In this document: piece by piece, positions 29,855 through 38,705 of the stretch
How the letters are laid out: each line of letters opens with the position of its first letter
Position numbering within the stretch: position 1 is the first letter of the stretch
Assembly: GCA_903825465.1 (NCBI GenBank)
Contig: CAIKAR010000033.1
Coordinates: 1-40,765, forward strand
DNA: 40,765 nt
Source: an uncultured Hyphomicrobiales bacterium
GTDB lineage: Bacteria > Pseudomonadota > Alphaproteobacteria > Rhizobiales > Beijerinckiaceae
Reading direction: 5' to 3'
Notes under the pieces: model-generated
The model's database searches: none
What the model was told of the DNA's origin: nothing
Seen by the model: the letters and a program-made list of their open reading frames with translations, nothing else
Program-made: the position numbers and the translations under genes

Positions 29855-31693
29855 ATGTTTTACGATATTGGGCAATACGCCGTCTGGCTGCTGCTGGCTT
29901 TGATCGTCGGCGGCGTCGTGGGTTGGATGACCTATGGCGGTTCGCGCCGCGGCGGTTTCTTCGACGGCTGGTTTGGCTGGGGCGCCATCGCCTGGTTCGT
30001 CGGCCTGATTGTCGCTTGGCTCGAATGGGCGCCGGGCGAGCCAGGCCATTGGCTCGAACTCGCGCTGCTGCTGTATCCATTCTACATCGCGGGATGTTTC
30101 CTCGGCGGCTGGCTGAAGTCGTCGCTGTCGGCGGACCAAACGAGGGCGCCGGTCGCCGCGTCAGCGCGCGCGAAGTCCGTCAATATTTTCGCCGGCAATC
30201 CCGCGTCATACCCCGGCGCGCGCCCGGCTCATTTCGCGGCGGCCGCGGGCGTCGACGATCTCACACGCGTCGCCGGCGTATCGCCGCTCGATCAGAAGAC
30301 GCTGAACGACATCGGCGTTTACCGTTACGCGCATGTCGCGGTCTGGAACGACGCCAACGCGGCGTGGGTCGATCACCATCTGTCGACGCCCGGACGCGTG
30401 GAAACAGACGGCTGGATCGCGGACGCGAAGCAACTCGCGGCGATGGCGGGGGGCGGCGCGGCGGCGGTCTCCGGAGCGCTTGTGTCAACGATGGCTCCCG
30501 CGCCCGCGCCGCGCGTAATGGACGATCCCGCGACGCGGGCGCTTCTTTCGGCGGGCGCGGTCCAACGCGGCGCCACCGACAACTTGAGCGCGGAAGCGGC
30601 GTCCGCGGCGCAGGCCGAGGCCACGCGTCAAGCGGCGGCAACAGACAAGGCGGATGCGGATCGCAAGGCCGCGGAAGCGGCCGCCGCCGCGAAGGTTGAG
30701 GCGGATCGCAAGACGGTTGAAGCGTCCGCCGCCGCGAAGGCGGATGCGGATCGCAAGACGGCGGAAGCGGCATCCGCGGCGAAGGTCGAAGCCGATCGCA
30801 AGGCCGCGGAAGCGGCGGTCGCCGCGAAGGCGGATGCGGATCGCACGACGGCGGAAGCCGCGGCCGCCATCGCCGCGCGACAAAGGGTCGTGGCGGCGGA
30901 CGCCGCGATAGCGACCGAGGGACAGGCGGGCGCGTCCGCCGGCGGCGCGGGGGACGCGTCGCGCCCCGGCGTCAAACCGGAGGCGGACGCCGCCGATGGC
31001 GCCGGCGACGATCTCAAGCTGATCAAAGGCGTCGGGCCGAAAAACGAGAAAGCATTGCAAGGCCTCGGCGTTCGCCGCTTCGCCCAGATCGCCGACTGGT
31101 CTGCGGACAACGCGACATGGGTTGGCCACCATATGGCCTTCCCCGGCCGCATCGAGCGCGAACATTGGATTCCGCAGGCCAAATTGCTGGCGGCGGGCGT
31201 CGACACCGCCCACTCCGCCGGCGTGAAGTCCGGCGCGATCAAGATAGACGACGGCGCGGACGCGCCCTTGAGCGAAGCCGACGCGCGGTCCTTCGCCGCC
31301 GCCATGCCGAAAATGATGGCCAAGGTCGAAGGCGAGGACAGTCACGCTGGCGCGCGCCCGCTCGGCCTCGCCGAACCGCGCGGCGGCAGGGCCGACGATC
31401 TGAAATTGATCAAGGGCATCGGCAAGCAGAACGAGGCGCGCCTGCATGGGCTCGGCGTCTGGCATTTCGACCAGATCGCGGCGTGGTCGCGCGAGAACGT
31501 CAAATGGGCGGGCTCCTACCTCGCTTTCCCCGGCCGCATCGACCGCGAGGAATGGATCCGGCAGTCGAAGGTGCTCGCGGCGGGCGGCGAGACCGAATTC
31601 GCCAAACGCGTCGAAGCGGGGCTTGTCAAAACGTCCGTCGACGACGGCTCAAAAGGACAGGGCAACGTCGCCGCGGTCGAAACGCGCGAATAA
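29855..31693 (+). CDS. Three-TM protein with three helix-hairpin-helix modules and a TolA-like coil
   Basis: Membrane protein of 612 residues. Three hydrophobic segments at about 8-27, 43-59 and 66-88; positive charges after the first and third (SRRGG, LKSSL) suggest the C-terminal part is cytoplasmic. Then follow module 1 (134-195), an Ala-rich linker, a coil of five exact 15-residue units (265-339, pattern KADADRK/KVEADRK), module 2 (385-446) and module 3 (514-575). Modules 2 and 3 read DDLKLIKG(V/I)G, then GLGVxxFxQIAxWS and FPGRIxREx-WI-xQ-x-K-x-LA. This module is known as a C-terminal extension of L21 and NuoE in Rhizobiales and is annotated as flap-endonuclease-like (COG3743), though it is not shown to cut DNA. 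Module 1 has a degenerate hairpin (GVSPLDQ). ATG 29855 follows AAAGGGGCGG. No function is established. Confidence 0.85.
   Translation: MFYDIGQYAVWLLLALIVGGVVGWMTYGGSRRGGFFDGWFGWGAIAWFVGLIVAWLEWAPGEPGHWLELALLLYPFYIAGCFLGGWLKSSLSADQTRAPVAASARAKSVNIFAGNPASYPGARPAHFAAAAGVDDLTRVAGVSPLDQKTLNDIGVYRYAHVAVWNDANAAWVDHHLSTPGRVETDGWIADAKQLAAMAGGGAAAVSGALVSTMAPAPAPRVMDDPATRALLSAGAVQRGATDNLSAEAASAAQAEATRQAAATDKADADRKAAEAAAAAKVEADRKTVEASAAAKADADRKTAEAASAAKVEADRKAAEAAVAAKADADRTTAEAAAAIAARQRVVAADAAIATEGQAGASAGGAGDASRPGVKPEADAADGAGDDLKLIKGVGPKNEKALQGLGVRRFAQIADWSADNATWVGHHMAFPGRIEREHWIPQAKLLAAGVDTAHSAGVKSGAIKIDDGADAPLSEADARSFAAAMPKMMAKVEGEDSHAGARPLGLAEPRGGRADDLKLIKGIGKQNEARLHGLGVWHFDQIAAWSRENVKWAGSYLAFPGRIDREEWIRQSKVLAAGGETEFAKRVEAGLVKTSVDDGSKGQGNVAAVETRE
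30647..30871 (+). repeat. In-frame tandem repeat, 45-bp unit, five copies
   Basis: Five consecutive 45-base units code for 15-residue segments that alternate between KADADRK and KVEADRK openings, giving a higher-order period of 90 bases. Units differ at several positions, so the array is not brand new. The product is predicted to be a charged, Ala-rich helix of about 75 residues. Confidence 0.85.
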
Positions 31694-31700
31694 CAGCGCG

Positions 31701-32579
31701 TTAATTCGCTTCGACGAAAGCCGCGACGCGCTCGATCGAGGGCGTGTCGAGCAGGAGCGGCGCGTGTCCCTGCCCCGGCACGACGTAGGCTTCCAGGCTG
31801 GGATGGCGGCGGCCCATTTCGTCCACTGTTTCGGCGCTCAAAAGGTCGGAGTTCGCGCCGCGGATCACCAGCGTCGGAATGTCGCGTAGCCCCTCGAATT
31901 GCGGCCACATCGTCGGCAACGGCGCCGAGAGGTCGAGACCCTCGAGGGTTTTGAGCAGGGCGGGGTCGTAGCGCGTCGCGAACACGCCGTTCTTCTCTTC
32001 GAAAGTAAGTCGCGCGTAGGCTTCGAAATCCGCGGCGTCGAGCCCGGAGAATTGCTCGCCCATGGTGAACCGCGCGAGGTCGGCCGCGTCGGTCCACGAC
32101 TTTGGCGCCGGCAGCTTCCCGACATAGCCGCGAATCCTGGCCATGCCGCGCGCTTCGATCGCCGGGCCAATGTCGTTCAGAACCACCGCGTGAAGCAGCG
32201 TCGGGCGCGTCGCCGACAACAACATCGCGTGCAGGCCGCCGCGCGACGTGCCAACGATCGCCGCGCGGTCAACGCCCATGGCGGTAAGCACCGCGAGGAT
32301 GTCGGCGTTTTCGACCGCGAGGCTGTAGTTCTTCCAATCCGTGTCCCATTGCGACAATCCGCGTCCGCGATAATCCAGCGCCAGAACCCGCCGCGTCCGC
32401 GCCAGACGGGTGGCGAGCGCGGAAAAATCCGCCGCCGTGCGCGCCAGGCCATGCAGGCAGACAACAGGGACGGCGTCCGACGGCCCGCTCCAGTCGAGGA
32501 CGTGCAGCTTCAACCCGTCGGGAGCGGTGTAATATCGGCTGACGGGCGCGGTGGGTGTTTCGGAAATATCGTGTGTCAT
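31701..32579 (-). CDS. Alpha/beta hydrolase
   Basis: Cytoplasmic hydrolase of 292 residues with the complete triad Ser112 (GTSRGG), Asp245 (GANSDLL) and His272 (GQGHAPL), and the oxyanion loop HG at 43-44 ([12 protein letters not shown]). Cap region [20 protein letters not shown]. Closest in look to the esterase/lactonase/meta-cleavage hydrolase branch; the substrate is not determinable. ATG 32579 was chosen; the frame is open to 32675 but the extra residues are Arg-rich and look non-coding. It ends 7 bases from the stop of the HHH membrane protein gene on the other strand. Confidence 0.88.
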   Translation of the reverse strand: MTHDISETPTAPVSRYYTAPDGLKLHVLDWSGPSDAVPVVCLHGLARTAADFSALATRLARTRRVLALDYRGRGLSQWDTDWKNYSLAVENADILAVLTAMGVDRAAIVGTSRGGLHAMLLSATRPTLLHAVVLNDIGPAIEARGMARIRGYVGKLPAPKSWTDAADLARFTMGEQFSGLDAADFEAYARLTFEEKNGVFATRYDPALLKTLEGLDLSAPLPTMWPQFEGLRDIPTLVIRGANSDLLSAETVDEMGRRHPSLEAYVVPGQGHAPLLLDTPSIERVAAFVEAN

Positions 32580-32634
32580 CGCGGGTCCATGGCGTGGGCC
32601 ACCGCACCATAGGCGACGCCGTCGCGTCGCGCCA

Positions 32635-34794
32635 TCACATCCGCGCGGCGACGGCTTCCCGCAGGGTCGATTCAATCGCCAGTTTCGGCGCGCCGCCGAG
32701 CCGCGCCCGGTACACCTCGAGATTTTCCGCGATGCGCTGCACGTAGTTGCGCGTCTCGTCGATCGGGATCAACTCGATCCAGTCGACGGGATCGATGGCG
32801 GGATCGCGGGGGTCGCCGTGCGCCGCGATCCACTCCCGCACGCGTTTGCCGCCGGCGTTGTACGCCGCGAACATCAGAATGTTGGAACCGCGCTGCTCTT
32901 GAGCGAGCTCGCCCAGATGCGCGGCTCCCAGCATCGCGTTGTAGGCTGGGTCGCTGATCAGGCGGTTGTCGTCGTAGTCGAGCTTTTTATGCGCGGCGGT
33001 CATGCGCGCCGTCGCCGGCATCATCTGCATGAGGCCCTTGGCGCCGGCGCTGGAAACAGCCTTGGAGTCGAAAGCGCTCTCCTGCCGGGCGATGGCGTAG
33101 ACGAGCGCCTTCGGCGCGGAGCCATCGACCGGATCGAAGCGGGGGATGCCGAACGTCGGATACGCCAACTCGTCGAGCGCGTAGCCGCGCTGGCTCGCGA
33201 TTTTGCCGACGGCGAGCGCGAGCCGCGCGTCGCGCGCGCTGACGAGGACGGCGCCAAGCGCGGCGAGCTGCGCGGCGTCGTCGCTGGTCTTGGCGAAATC
33301 GCCGGCGAGCGGCGCCGCGATGTCGCGCGCGTCGACGGCCTCCAGCAATTCGATGGCGCGAATGGCTTCGGCGCGGTCGCCGCCGGTGGCCTCGCCGTCT
33401 GGACGGCGGATTGGCAGGCTGTCGTGGCCGAGGCGCGCGAGCGAGAGCTGCCCATAGAACGCCGTCGAATTTTTCGCGGCGGTTTCATAGAAGCCCGTGG
33501 CCGCTTCGCTCTGGCCGGAAGCCTCGGCGGCGCGGCCACGCCAATAGGCGATGCGCGCCGCGGATATCGGCGTGATCGCCAGGGGTTCCGCGGCGGCGAA
33601 GCGGGCCGCCGCCGTCGCGGGGTCGGCGAGGAACCGCAACGCGATCCAGCCGGCGTGAAACTCCTCGTCGATGCGCTGATCGCGCGCCGCGGCGACCCCG
33701 TCGGCGCAAAGGCGGTACGCCGTGCGGGGGGCGCCGAGATCGAGAAGCTTGCGCGCGATTTGCCGCCGCAGCGTCCACCATTCGTCGCCGCCGACGGAAT
33801 CTTGCGCGGCCTTCGGCGCGGCGAAGACGGCCTTCGCCGCCTCCATTGGCTTGTTGTCGCGCAAAAGCTTCCTGGCGCGCGCGAACGCCAGCGTCGGATC
33901 GGCGAGCAATTCAGGCGGCAGCGCCGCGATGGCTTTCTCGTTGCCGCTGGCGCGCGCGCTGGCGAAGGCAGCCACATCGGCGCCCGCGTAGGCGGCGGCG
34001 CGCGCCGAAGCGCCCGCGTTGTCCTTGTAGAACATGCGGTCCGAACGGCGCTTGTCGTCGTCCCAGGTCAGGTAGTCGCCGAAATCCTTGAGGATGGCTG
34101 GTTCGTACGCCTGATAAAAATCCTCGTCGCGCCAGACCTCGCGCGCCAGAACGGCGGCGGCGTCGATTTGGCCACGGGCCATCAGAGCGCGCGCGCGGGC
34201 GAGCTTGCCCAAGGCGGTTTCGGGCGCGTGGTTGGCGAAAAACGCCTCGATCGCGTCGGCGGACTTCTTGTCGGTCCACAGGATCTCCTCGGCGCGGCGC
34301 CGAAGGGATTGCGTGGGCCAGTCCTTGTGGCTCGACAGGAAAGCGTGGATGCGCGTCAAGCCAGCCGCGCCGGGTTGCAGCCTCAGCGCCGCCCATTCCA
34401 GCGCGACGCGGGCGTTGGGATCGTCGACGCCCGCCGCCGCCGCGTCGCCCGCCGCGAGGTCGCCAGCGCGATAGGCCGCCAGAGCCTCGGCGACGCCGGC
34501 GGGCGGCAACGCGAGTTCTGGCTGCACGGGACTATCGCCGTCGGTCAAAGGCCAGTCGCCCGCGGCCTCGGCGTTCGCGCCATCGGAGGGCAACGAGGGC
34601 TCCAACGCGGCCACCGCCGTTCCACCGCGTGGTTTGGCAAGCGCCAGCCGCGACTTCGCGAAAGGCGCCAAAGCTTTGGAAACGATGGAAATATGGAAAC
34701 GCGGCGCGATTCCAAGCAGATCCGAGGCGACCAAGCCCGCGCCGACACACAGGATCGCGGCGATGGGAAACAAGGCCATGTGCCGCTTTTTCAT
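32635..34794 (-). CDS. slt: Soluble lytic murein transglycosylase
   Basis: Periplasmic enzyme of about 719 residues that cleaves peptidoglycan between MurNAc and GlcNAc with formation of 1,6-anhydroMurNAc. N-terminal export signal ([19 protein letters not shown]), a long alpha-helical superhelix (U domain), and the C-terminal SLT catalytic domain with the acid Glu in [13 protein letters not shown] (near residue 570), [16 protein letters not shown], and [14 protein letters not shown]. The order and length match Slt70-like proteins. ATG 34794 is preferred over the TTG at 34800. It is divergent from dapA. Confidence 0.94.
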   Translation of the reverse strand: MKKRHMALFPIAAILCVGAGLVASDLLGIAPRFHISIVSKALAPFAKSRLALAKPRGGTAVAALEPSLPSDGANAEAAGDWPLTDGDSPVQPELALPPAGVAEALAAYRAGDLAAGDAAAAGVDDPNARVALEWAALRLQPGAAGLTRIHAFLSSHKDWPTQSLRRRAEEILWTDKKSADAIEAFFANHAPETALGKLARARALMARGQIDAAAVLAREVWRDEDFYQAYEPAILKDFGDYLTWDDDKRRSDRMFYKDNAGASARAAAYAGADVAAFASARASGNEKAIAALPPELLADPTLAFARARKLLRDNKPMEAAKAVFAAPKAAQDSVGGDEWWTLRRQIARKLLDLGAPRTAYRLCADGVAAARDQRIDEEFHAGWIALRFLADPATAAARFAAAEPLAITPISAARIAYWRGRAAEASGQSEAATGFYETAAKNSTAFYGQLSLARLGHDSLPIRRPDGEATGGDRAEAIRAIELLEAVDARDIAAPLAGDFAKTSDDAAQLAALGAVLVSARDARLALAVGKIASQRGYALDELAYPTFGIPRFDPVDGSAPKALVYAIARQESAFDSKAVSSAGAKGLMQMMPATARMTAAHKKLDYDDNRLISDPAYNAMLGAAHLGELAQEQRGSNILMFAAYNAGGKRVREWIAAHGDPRDPAIDPVDWIELIPIDETRNYVQRIAENLEVYRARLGGAPKLAIESTLREAVAARM

Positions 34795-34998
34795 CGCCAA
34801 ATCCAGAAGTCCCCGAGGATCAAACCCATGTTGCGCGCCTTGGTTTACGAAATGCTTACAACGCCGTCGCGGGCTATCGGGCGACCCCTTTCCCGACGGG
34901 CCGCGAAGGGCTATCTACTGCGGACACATAGTCGTTGGGCGGATAAGCGCCTCGAATTGCGGCGCCGGAGAGGCGCCGCCGCCGATCGGAGTCAAGGC

Positions 34999-35892
34999 AT
35001 GGCCGCGAAAGCAGCATTCAGGGGGTCGATGCCCGCGCTCGTGACGCCCTTCGCGGATGGGAAATTCGACGAAGCCGCCTTCCGCGCGCTGGTGGACTGG
35101 CAGATCGCGGAGGGTTCGACAGGTCTCGTTCCGGTGGGCACGACGGGCGAGAGCCCGACCTTGTCGCACGACGAGCACCGCCGGGTGGTGGAGGCCTGCA
35201 TCGCCGAGGCGCGGGGGAGGGTTCCCGTAATCGCCGGCGCGGGGTCGAACAACACCATCGAGGCCGTGGAACTGGCGCGCCACGCCGAAAAGGCGGGCGC
35301 GAGTGGCGTGCTCGTGGTGACGCCCTACTACAACAAGCCCAATCAGGAAGGCATGTTCCAGCATTTCAAGGCGATCAACGACGCCATCGGCGTTCCGATC
35401 ATCATGTACAATATCCCGCCACGCTCGGTGGTCGATTTGTCCATCGACACGATGAAGCGCCTGTATGAATTAAAGAACATCGCCGGCGTCAAGGACGCGA
35501 CGGGCAATCTTGGCCGCATTTCGCTGCAGCGGCAGGCCATGGGGCCGGATTTCATCCAGCTCTCCGGAGACGACATCACCGCGCTCTCCTGCTTGGCGGC
35601 CGGCGCGGTCGGCTGCATCTCCGTGGTCGCGAATATGGCGCCGCGGCTTTGCGCCGACTTGATGAACAGGTGGTTCAAGGGCGACGCCGCGGGGGCGCTT
35701 GAAATTCAGGACAAGCTCACGCCGCTGCACGCCGGGGTGTTCACCGAAGCGGGCGTCACCGGCGCGAAATATGGGCTCTCGCTGCTCGGCAAAATACGCG
35801 AGGACGCCCGGCTGCCGCTGGTGAATTCAACCGAAGGCACGCGGAAAATCATACGCGCCGCGATGGTTCACGCGGGCGTCTTGAAAGCGTGA
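34999..35892 (+). CDS. dapA: 4-hydroxy-tetrahydrodipicolinate synthase DapA
   Basis: Condenses pyruvate with aspartate semialdehyde, the first committed step of lysine and meso-diaminopimelate synthesis. The 297 residues show GTTGESPTL (47-55), the catalytic Tyr137 in MYNIPPRSV, and Schiff-base Lys165 in [10 protein letters not shown]-terminal helical domain complete. ATG 34999 with GGAG 11 bases upstream. The frame is open far upstream because of the high GC content, but everything before the ATG is the antisense of slt and not coding. smpB follows after 46 bases. Confidence 0.97.
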   Translation: MAAKAAFRGSMPALVTPFADGKFDEAAFRALVDWQIAEGSTGLVPVGTTGESPTLSHDEHRRVVEACIAEARGRVPVIAGAGSNNTIEAVELARHAEKAGASGVLVVTPYYNKPNQEGMFQHFKAINDAIGVPIIMYNIPPRSVVDLSIDTMKRLYELKNIAGVKDATGNLGRISLQRQAMGPDFIQLSGDDITALSCLAAGAVGCISVVANMAPRLCADLMNRWFKGDAAGALEIQDKLTPLHAGVFTEAGVTGAKYGLSLLGKIREDARLPLVNSTEGTRKIIRAAMVHAGVLKA

Positions 35893-35938
35893 GGCCTACC
35901 CGCCCGGCGTTCCGGGACGGGGCAGTGGAGCAAGCGAA

Positions 35939-36412
35939 TTGGCCGTGGCCGACAATCGATACAAGATCGCGGCGGACAACCGCCGGGCGCGCTACGACTA
36001 CGAGATCGGCGACACCTACGAGGCCGGGATCATGTTGACCGGCACCGAGGTGAAGTCGCTGCGCCTCGGCAAGGCGACGATCGCCGAAAGCTACGTCAGC
36101 GTGGAAAAAGACGGTGGCGTCTGGCTGATCAACGCCACCATTCCCGAATACACGCAGGGCAACCGCTTCAATCACGAGCCGAAACGCGCGCGCAAGTTGC
36201 TGCTGCACCTGAAAGAGATCGTCAAGCTGTCGAAGGGCGTGGAGCGCGAGGGCATGACCATCGTGCCGACCAAGATCTACTTCAACGACAAGGGCAGGGC
36301 GAAGATAGAAATCGCGGTGGGGCGCGGCAAGAAGGCGCACGACAAGCGCGAAACGGAGAAGGAGCGCGACTGGAACCGCGAAAAGAGCCGCGTTTTGCGC
36401 GACCGCGGCTAG
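35939..36412 (+). CDS. smpB: SsrA-binding protein SmpB
   Basis: Binds tmRNA and brings it to stalled ribosomes for trans-translation. The 157 residues are standard, with the OB-fold motifs [37 protein letters not shown] and the basic C-terminal tail [16 protein letters not shown]. Start taken as TTG 35939 because the GGAG at 35927-35930 is 8 bases away; GTG 35945 (two codons later) is the alternative with a distance of 14. The last four bases overlap the end of the uracil-DNA glycosylase gene on the other strand. Confidence 0.96.
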   Translation: MAVADNRYKIAADNRRARYDYEIGDTYEAGIMLTGTEVKSLRLGKATIAESYVSVEKDGGVWLINATIPEYTQGNRFNHEPKRARKLLLHLKEIVKLSKGVEREGMTIVPTKIYFNDKGRAKIEIAVGRGKKAHDKRETEKERDWNREKSRVLRDRG

Positions 36413-37065
36413 CCGAGAAACGCCCGTATGTCGGCGAACACGGCGCGGAACATGTCCGTTGTGAGGACGCGCGTGTTCGTGTTGTAGCGCGAGCAATGAT
36501 AGCTGTCGAAAAGCGTCGGACCGCCGGGCGCTAACTCATGGCGCTTGCCATGGCCGAAGGGCGCGCGCGAGAGAGGCGTCGCGTACGCGCGAAGCACGCT
36601 TTCGTGGGCGACGCGGCCAAGCGCCAATAGCGCCCTCAGGCCCGGCGTCGTGTCGATCCGCCCCGCGAGAAAAGGCCGGCACGTCGCGACTTCCGCGGGG
36701 GTCGGCTTGTTTTGCGGCGGCACGCAGCGCACCGCGTTTGTGATCGCCGCGTTCACGAGCGTCAGTCCATCGTCGGCGCGCGCGCGGTATTCGCCGGTGG
36801 CGAAGCCGAACTCCAGCATGGTCGCGTAAAGAAGATCGCCGGCGAAATCGCCGGTGAAGGGGCGCCCTGTCCGGTTCGCGCCGCGCAGCCCCGGGGCGAG
36901 GCCGACAATCAATAATTCCGCGCGCGCCGAACCGAAGGTCGGGACCGGAGCGTTGTGCCAGGTGGGCTCCCGCGAACGCGTTTCCGCCCGCAGAACGACG
37001 AGACGGGGACAAAGCGGACAATCGCGGGAGGGATCGCCCTTGGCGTGGGCTGGAAGGTCGGCCAA
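36409..37065 (-). CDS. Uracil-DNA glycosylase, family 5 (UDGb)
   Basis: DNA repair enzyme that removes uracil and related deaminated bases. The 218 residues contain motif [20 protein letters not shown] and the C-terminal motif [10 protein letters not shown], both typical of family 5 (UDGb), which lacks the catalytic polar residue of family 1. Four cysteines suited to bind the 4Fe-4S cluster are at 16, 19, 114 and 129. The start is TTG 37065, nine bases after the NYN-protein stop and without a clear ribosome-binding site, so it is probably coupled to the gene upstream. Confidence 0.92.
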   Translation of the reverse strand: MADLPAHAKGDPSRDCPLCPRLVVLRAETRSREPTWHNAPVPTFGSARAELLIVGLAPGLRGANRTGRPFTGDFAGDLLYATMLEFGFATGEYRARADDGLTLVNAAITNAVRCVPPQNKPTPAEVATCRPFLAGRIDTTPGLRALLALGRVAHESVLRAYATPLSRAPFGHGKRHELAPGGPTLFDSYHCSRYNTNTRVLTTDMFRAVFADIRAFLG

Positions 37066-37074
37066 GCCAGGGGC

Positions 37075-37686
37075 TCAGGCGTGTCCGTCATCCGCGGGCG
37101 CGCGTTCAGGCGACGCCGGGACCGTTCGACGGTCCTGATAACGGGGACGCTCCGTCCGCTCCACCGGATCGCGGCCGATTTTGGCCGCCATGTGCTGAAG
37201 ATCGACGAATTCATCGGCCTGCCGGCGCAACTCGTCGGCGACCATGGGCGGCTGGGTCGAGATGGTCGACATGACTGTGACTTTGACGCCCTTGCGTTGC
37301 ACCGCTTCGACCAACGAGCGGAAATCGCCGTCCCCGGAGAACAAAACCATGTGATCGATGTGTTCGGCCATCTCCATCGCGTCGATGGCGAGCTCGATGT
37401 CCATGTTGCCTTTCACTTTGCGGCGTCCAAGTGAATCGACGAATTCCTTCGCCGGCTTTGTGACCACCGCGAAGCCGTTGTAATCGAGCCAGTCGATCAG
37501 CGGCCGAATCGAGGAATATTCCTGATCCTCCACCAGCGCGGTGTAATAGAACGCGCGCACAAGCTTGCCTCGGGACTGAAACTCCTTCAGCAACCGCTTA
37601 TAGTCGATGTCGAAACCAAGCGATTTGGCGGTCGCGTACAAATTCGCGCCGTCGATGAACAAGGCGATTTTTTCATTGTCGGGCAT
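37075..37686 (-). CDS. NYN-domain (LabA/DUF88-like) predicted RNase
   Basis: Cytoplasmic protein of 203 residues with the NYN (PIN-like) fold: ALFIDGANLYATA (Asp12), KGNMDIELAIDAM (Asp96, Asp102) and VLFSGDGDFRSLVEA (Asp119, Asp121). These acidic residues form the metal site of PIN-type nucleases. The C-terminal 40 residues are charged and disordered-looking (RTERPRYQDRRTVPAS). Family members are predicted ribonucleases of unknown target. In Hyphomicrobiales this gene is regularly found beside smpB and rpoZ, as here. ATG 37686. Confidence 0.9.
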   Translation of the reverse strand: MPDNEKIALFIDGANLYATAKSLGFDIDYKRLLKEFQSRGKLVRAFYYTALVEDQEYSSIRPLIDWLDYNGFAVVTKPAKEFVDSLGRRKVKGNMDIELAIDAMEMAEHIDHMVLFSGDGDFRSLVEAVQRKGVKVTVMSTISTQPPMVADELRRQADEFVDLQHMAAKIGRDPVERTERPRYQDRRTVPASPERAPADDGHA

Positions 37687-38205
37687 ATCGAACTCTTTTC
37701 CAATTTAAACTTATCACAAAGGGCTTGATTCAACCTACCCCGACGCTCCGGACCCGCGGAAACCGCGTCACAACCGGGTGTTTCGTTGGCGCCATTTCAG
37801 ATCAATCCGACATATATAACATTCGGACGCTTTCATGAACAAAACCATTCCGGGCGCTTTCCTTCAACAAAGCGTGATTGCCAAGTTTCGCGTCCACTTT
37901 CTGCGCGCTCGGCCACAAAATTGAGGCAAAACATCAAGCCAAACAACCAATGTGAGCGGCGAGTCGCGGCATACACTAGCGGACGAATTGCAAATATCAA
38001 GCGCTTGGGGCGGGCCGGTATGGCAACGGTTAAAAAAACGTCGTCAGTGGGAAAGTATTAAGCAGCGGGACGATCACTTCCAAGTGGCGAGCTGTTTGAA
38101 TGTGTCCGCCGCCGGCCCCGCTCGGATTTGCGCGGGAGCGATTGTTGGTGTACACGCCGAGTTCATTCACTCCTTTTTTCCAACATCGCTAGGGAGCGCA
38201 AGCCC
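37687..38205. other. Gene-free stretch between the NYN gene and rpoZ
   Basis: 519 bases, clearly AT-richer than the surroundings and containing stop codons in all frames at normal spacing. It must contain the divergent promoters for the NYN gene (left) and rpoZ-rsh (right). A 91-codon frame at 37786-38061 has no recognisable protein character. A small RNA is possible here but I could not fold one by eye. Confidence 0.5.
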
Positions 38206-38598
38206 ATGGCCCGCGTCACCGTTGAAGACTGCATCGACAAGGTCGAAAACCGCTTTGACCTCGTGCTTGTCGCAGCGCACCGCGCGCGGTTGATTTCGGC
38301 CGGGCAGGCGCTAACCATCGATCGGGACAACGACAAAAATCCTGTCGTGGCGCTGCGTGAAATCGCGGAGACCACCCTTCATCCCGACGATCTTCGCGAG
38401 GACCTGATCCATTCGCTGCAGAAGAACGTCGAAGTCGACGAGCCGGAGGCCGAGGTCGTTCCCGCGCTTTCGTCCGCCGCCGGCGTGCAGAGCGACGTCC
38501 AAGGCGATGTTCAATTCGACCGGATGACAGAGGAAGACCTGCTGCGCGGCCTGGAGGGTCTTGTGCCGCCGGCCGCTCCCGACGAAGAGGCGGAGTAG
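38206..38598 (+). CDS. rpoZ: RNA polymerase omega subunit
   Basis: 130-residue omega subunit that helps assemble RNA polymerase and forms part of a (p)ppGpp binding site. The N-terminus [19 protein letters not shown] and [25 protein letters not shown] are diagnostic. The C-terminal part is acidic, as usual in alphaproteobacteria. ATG 38206 has AGGGAGCG upstream; an open extension to 38128 is not credible. It is followed by rsh, the standard order. Confidence 0.96.
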   Translation: MARVTVEDCIDKVENRFDLVLVAAHRARLISAGQALTIDRDNDKNPVVALREIAETTLHPDDLREDLIHSLQKNVEVDEPEAEVVPALSSAAGVQSDVQGDVQFDRMTEEDLLRGLEGLVPPAAPDEEAE

Positions 38599-38705
38599 GG
38601 CCGCGCCGCGCTGCTCGACTTCGTTCGCCGTTCCATTGCCCACGGGTTGTGCATTAGTGTCGGGGCGCCGGCGCGTCCGCCGGTCGTAGCAGGGCGTTTC
38701 CCCAC

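Noticed and set aside
29855-31693. Naming the HHH protein a nuclease
   Set aside because: Databases label this module flap-endonuclease-like, but it has no catalytic acidic cluster and occurs as an extension of non-nuclease proteins.
32551-34998. Long N-terminal extension of dapA
   Set aside because: The frame is open but antisense to slt; DapA starts at 34999 with a ribosome-binding site and normal family length.
37786-38061. 91-codon frame in the rpoZ upstream spacer
   Set aside because: No ribosome-binding site, no domain or composition typical of proteins here; taken as chance.
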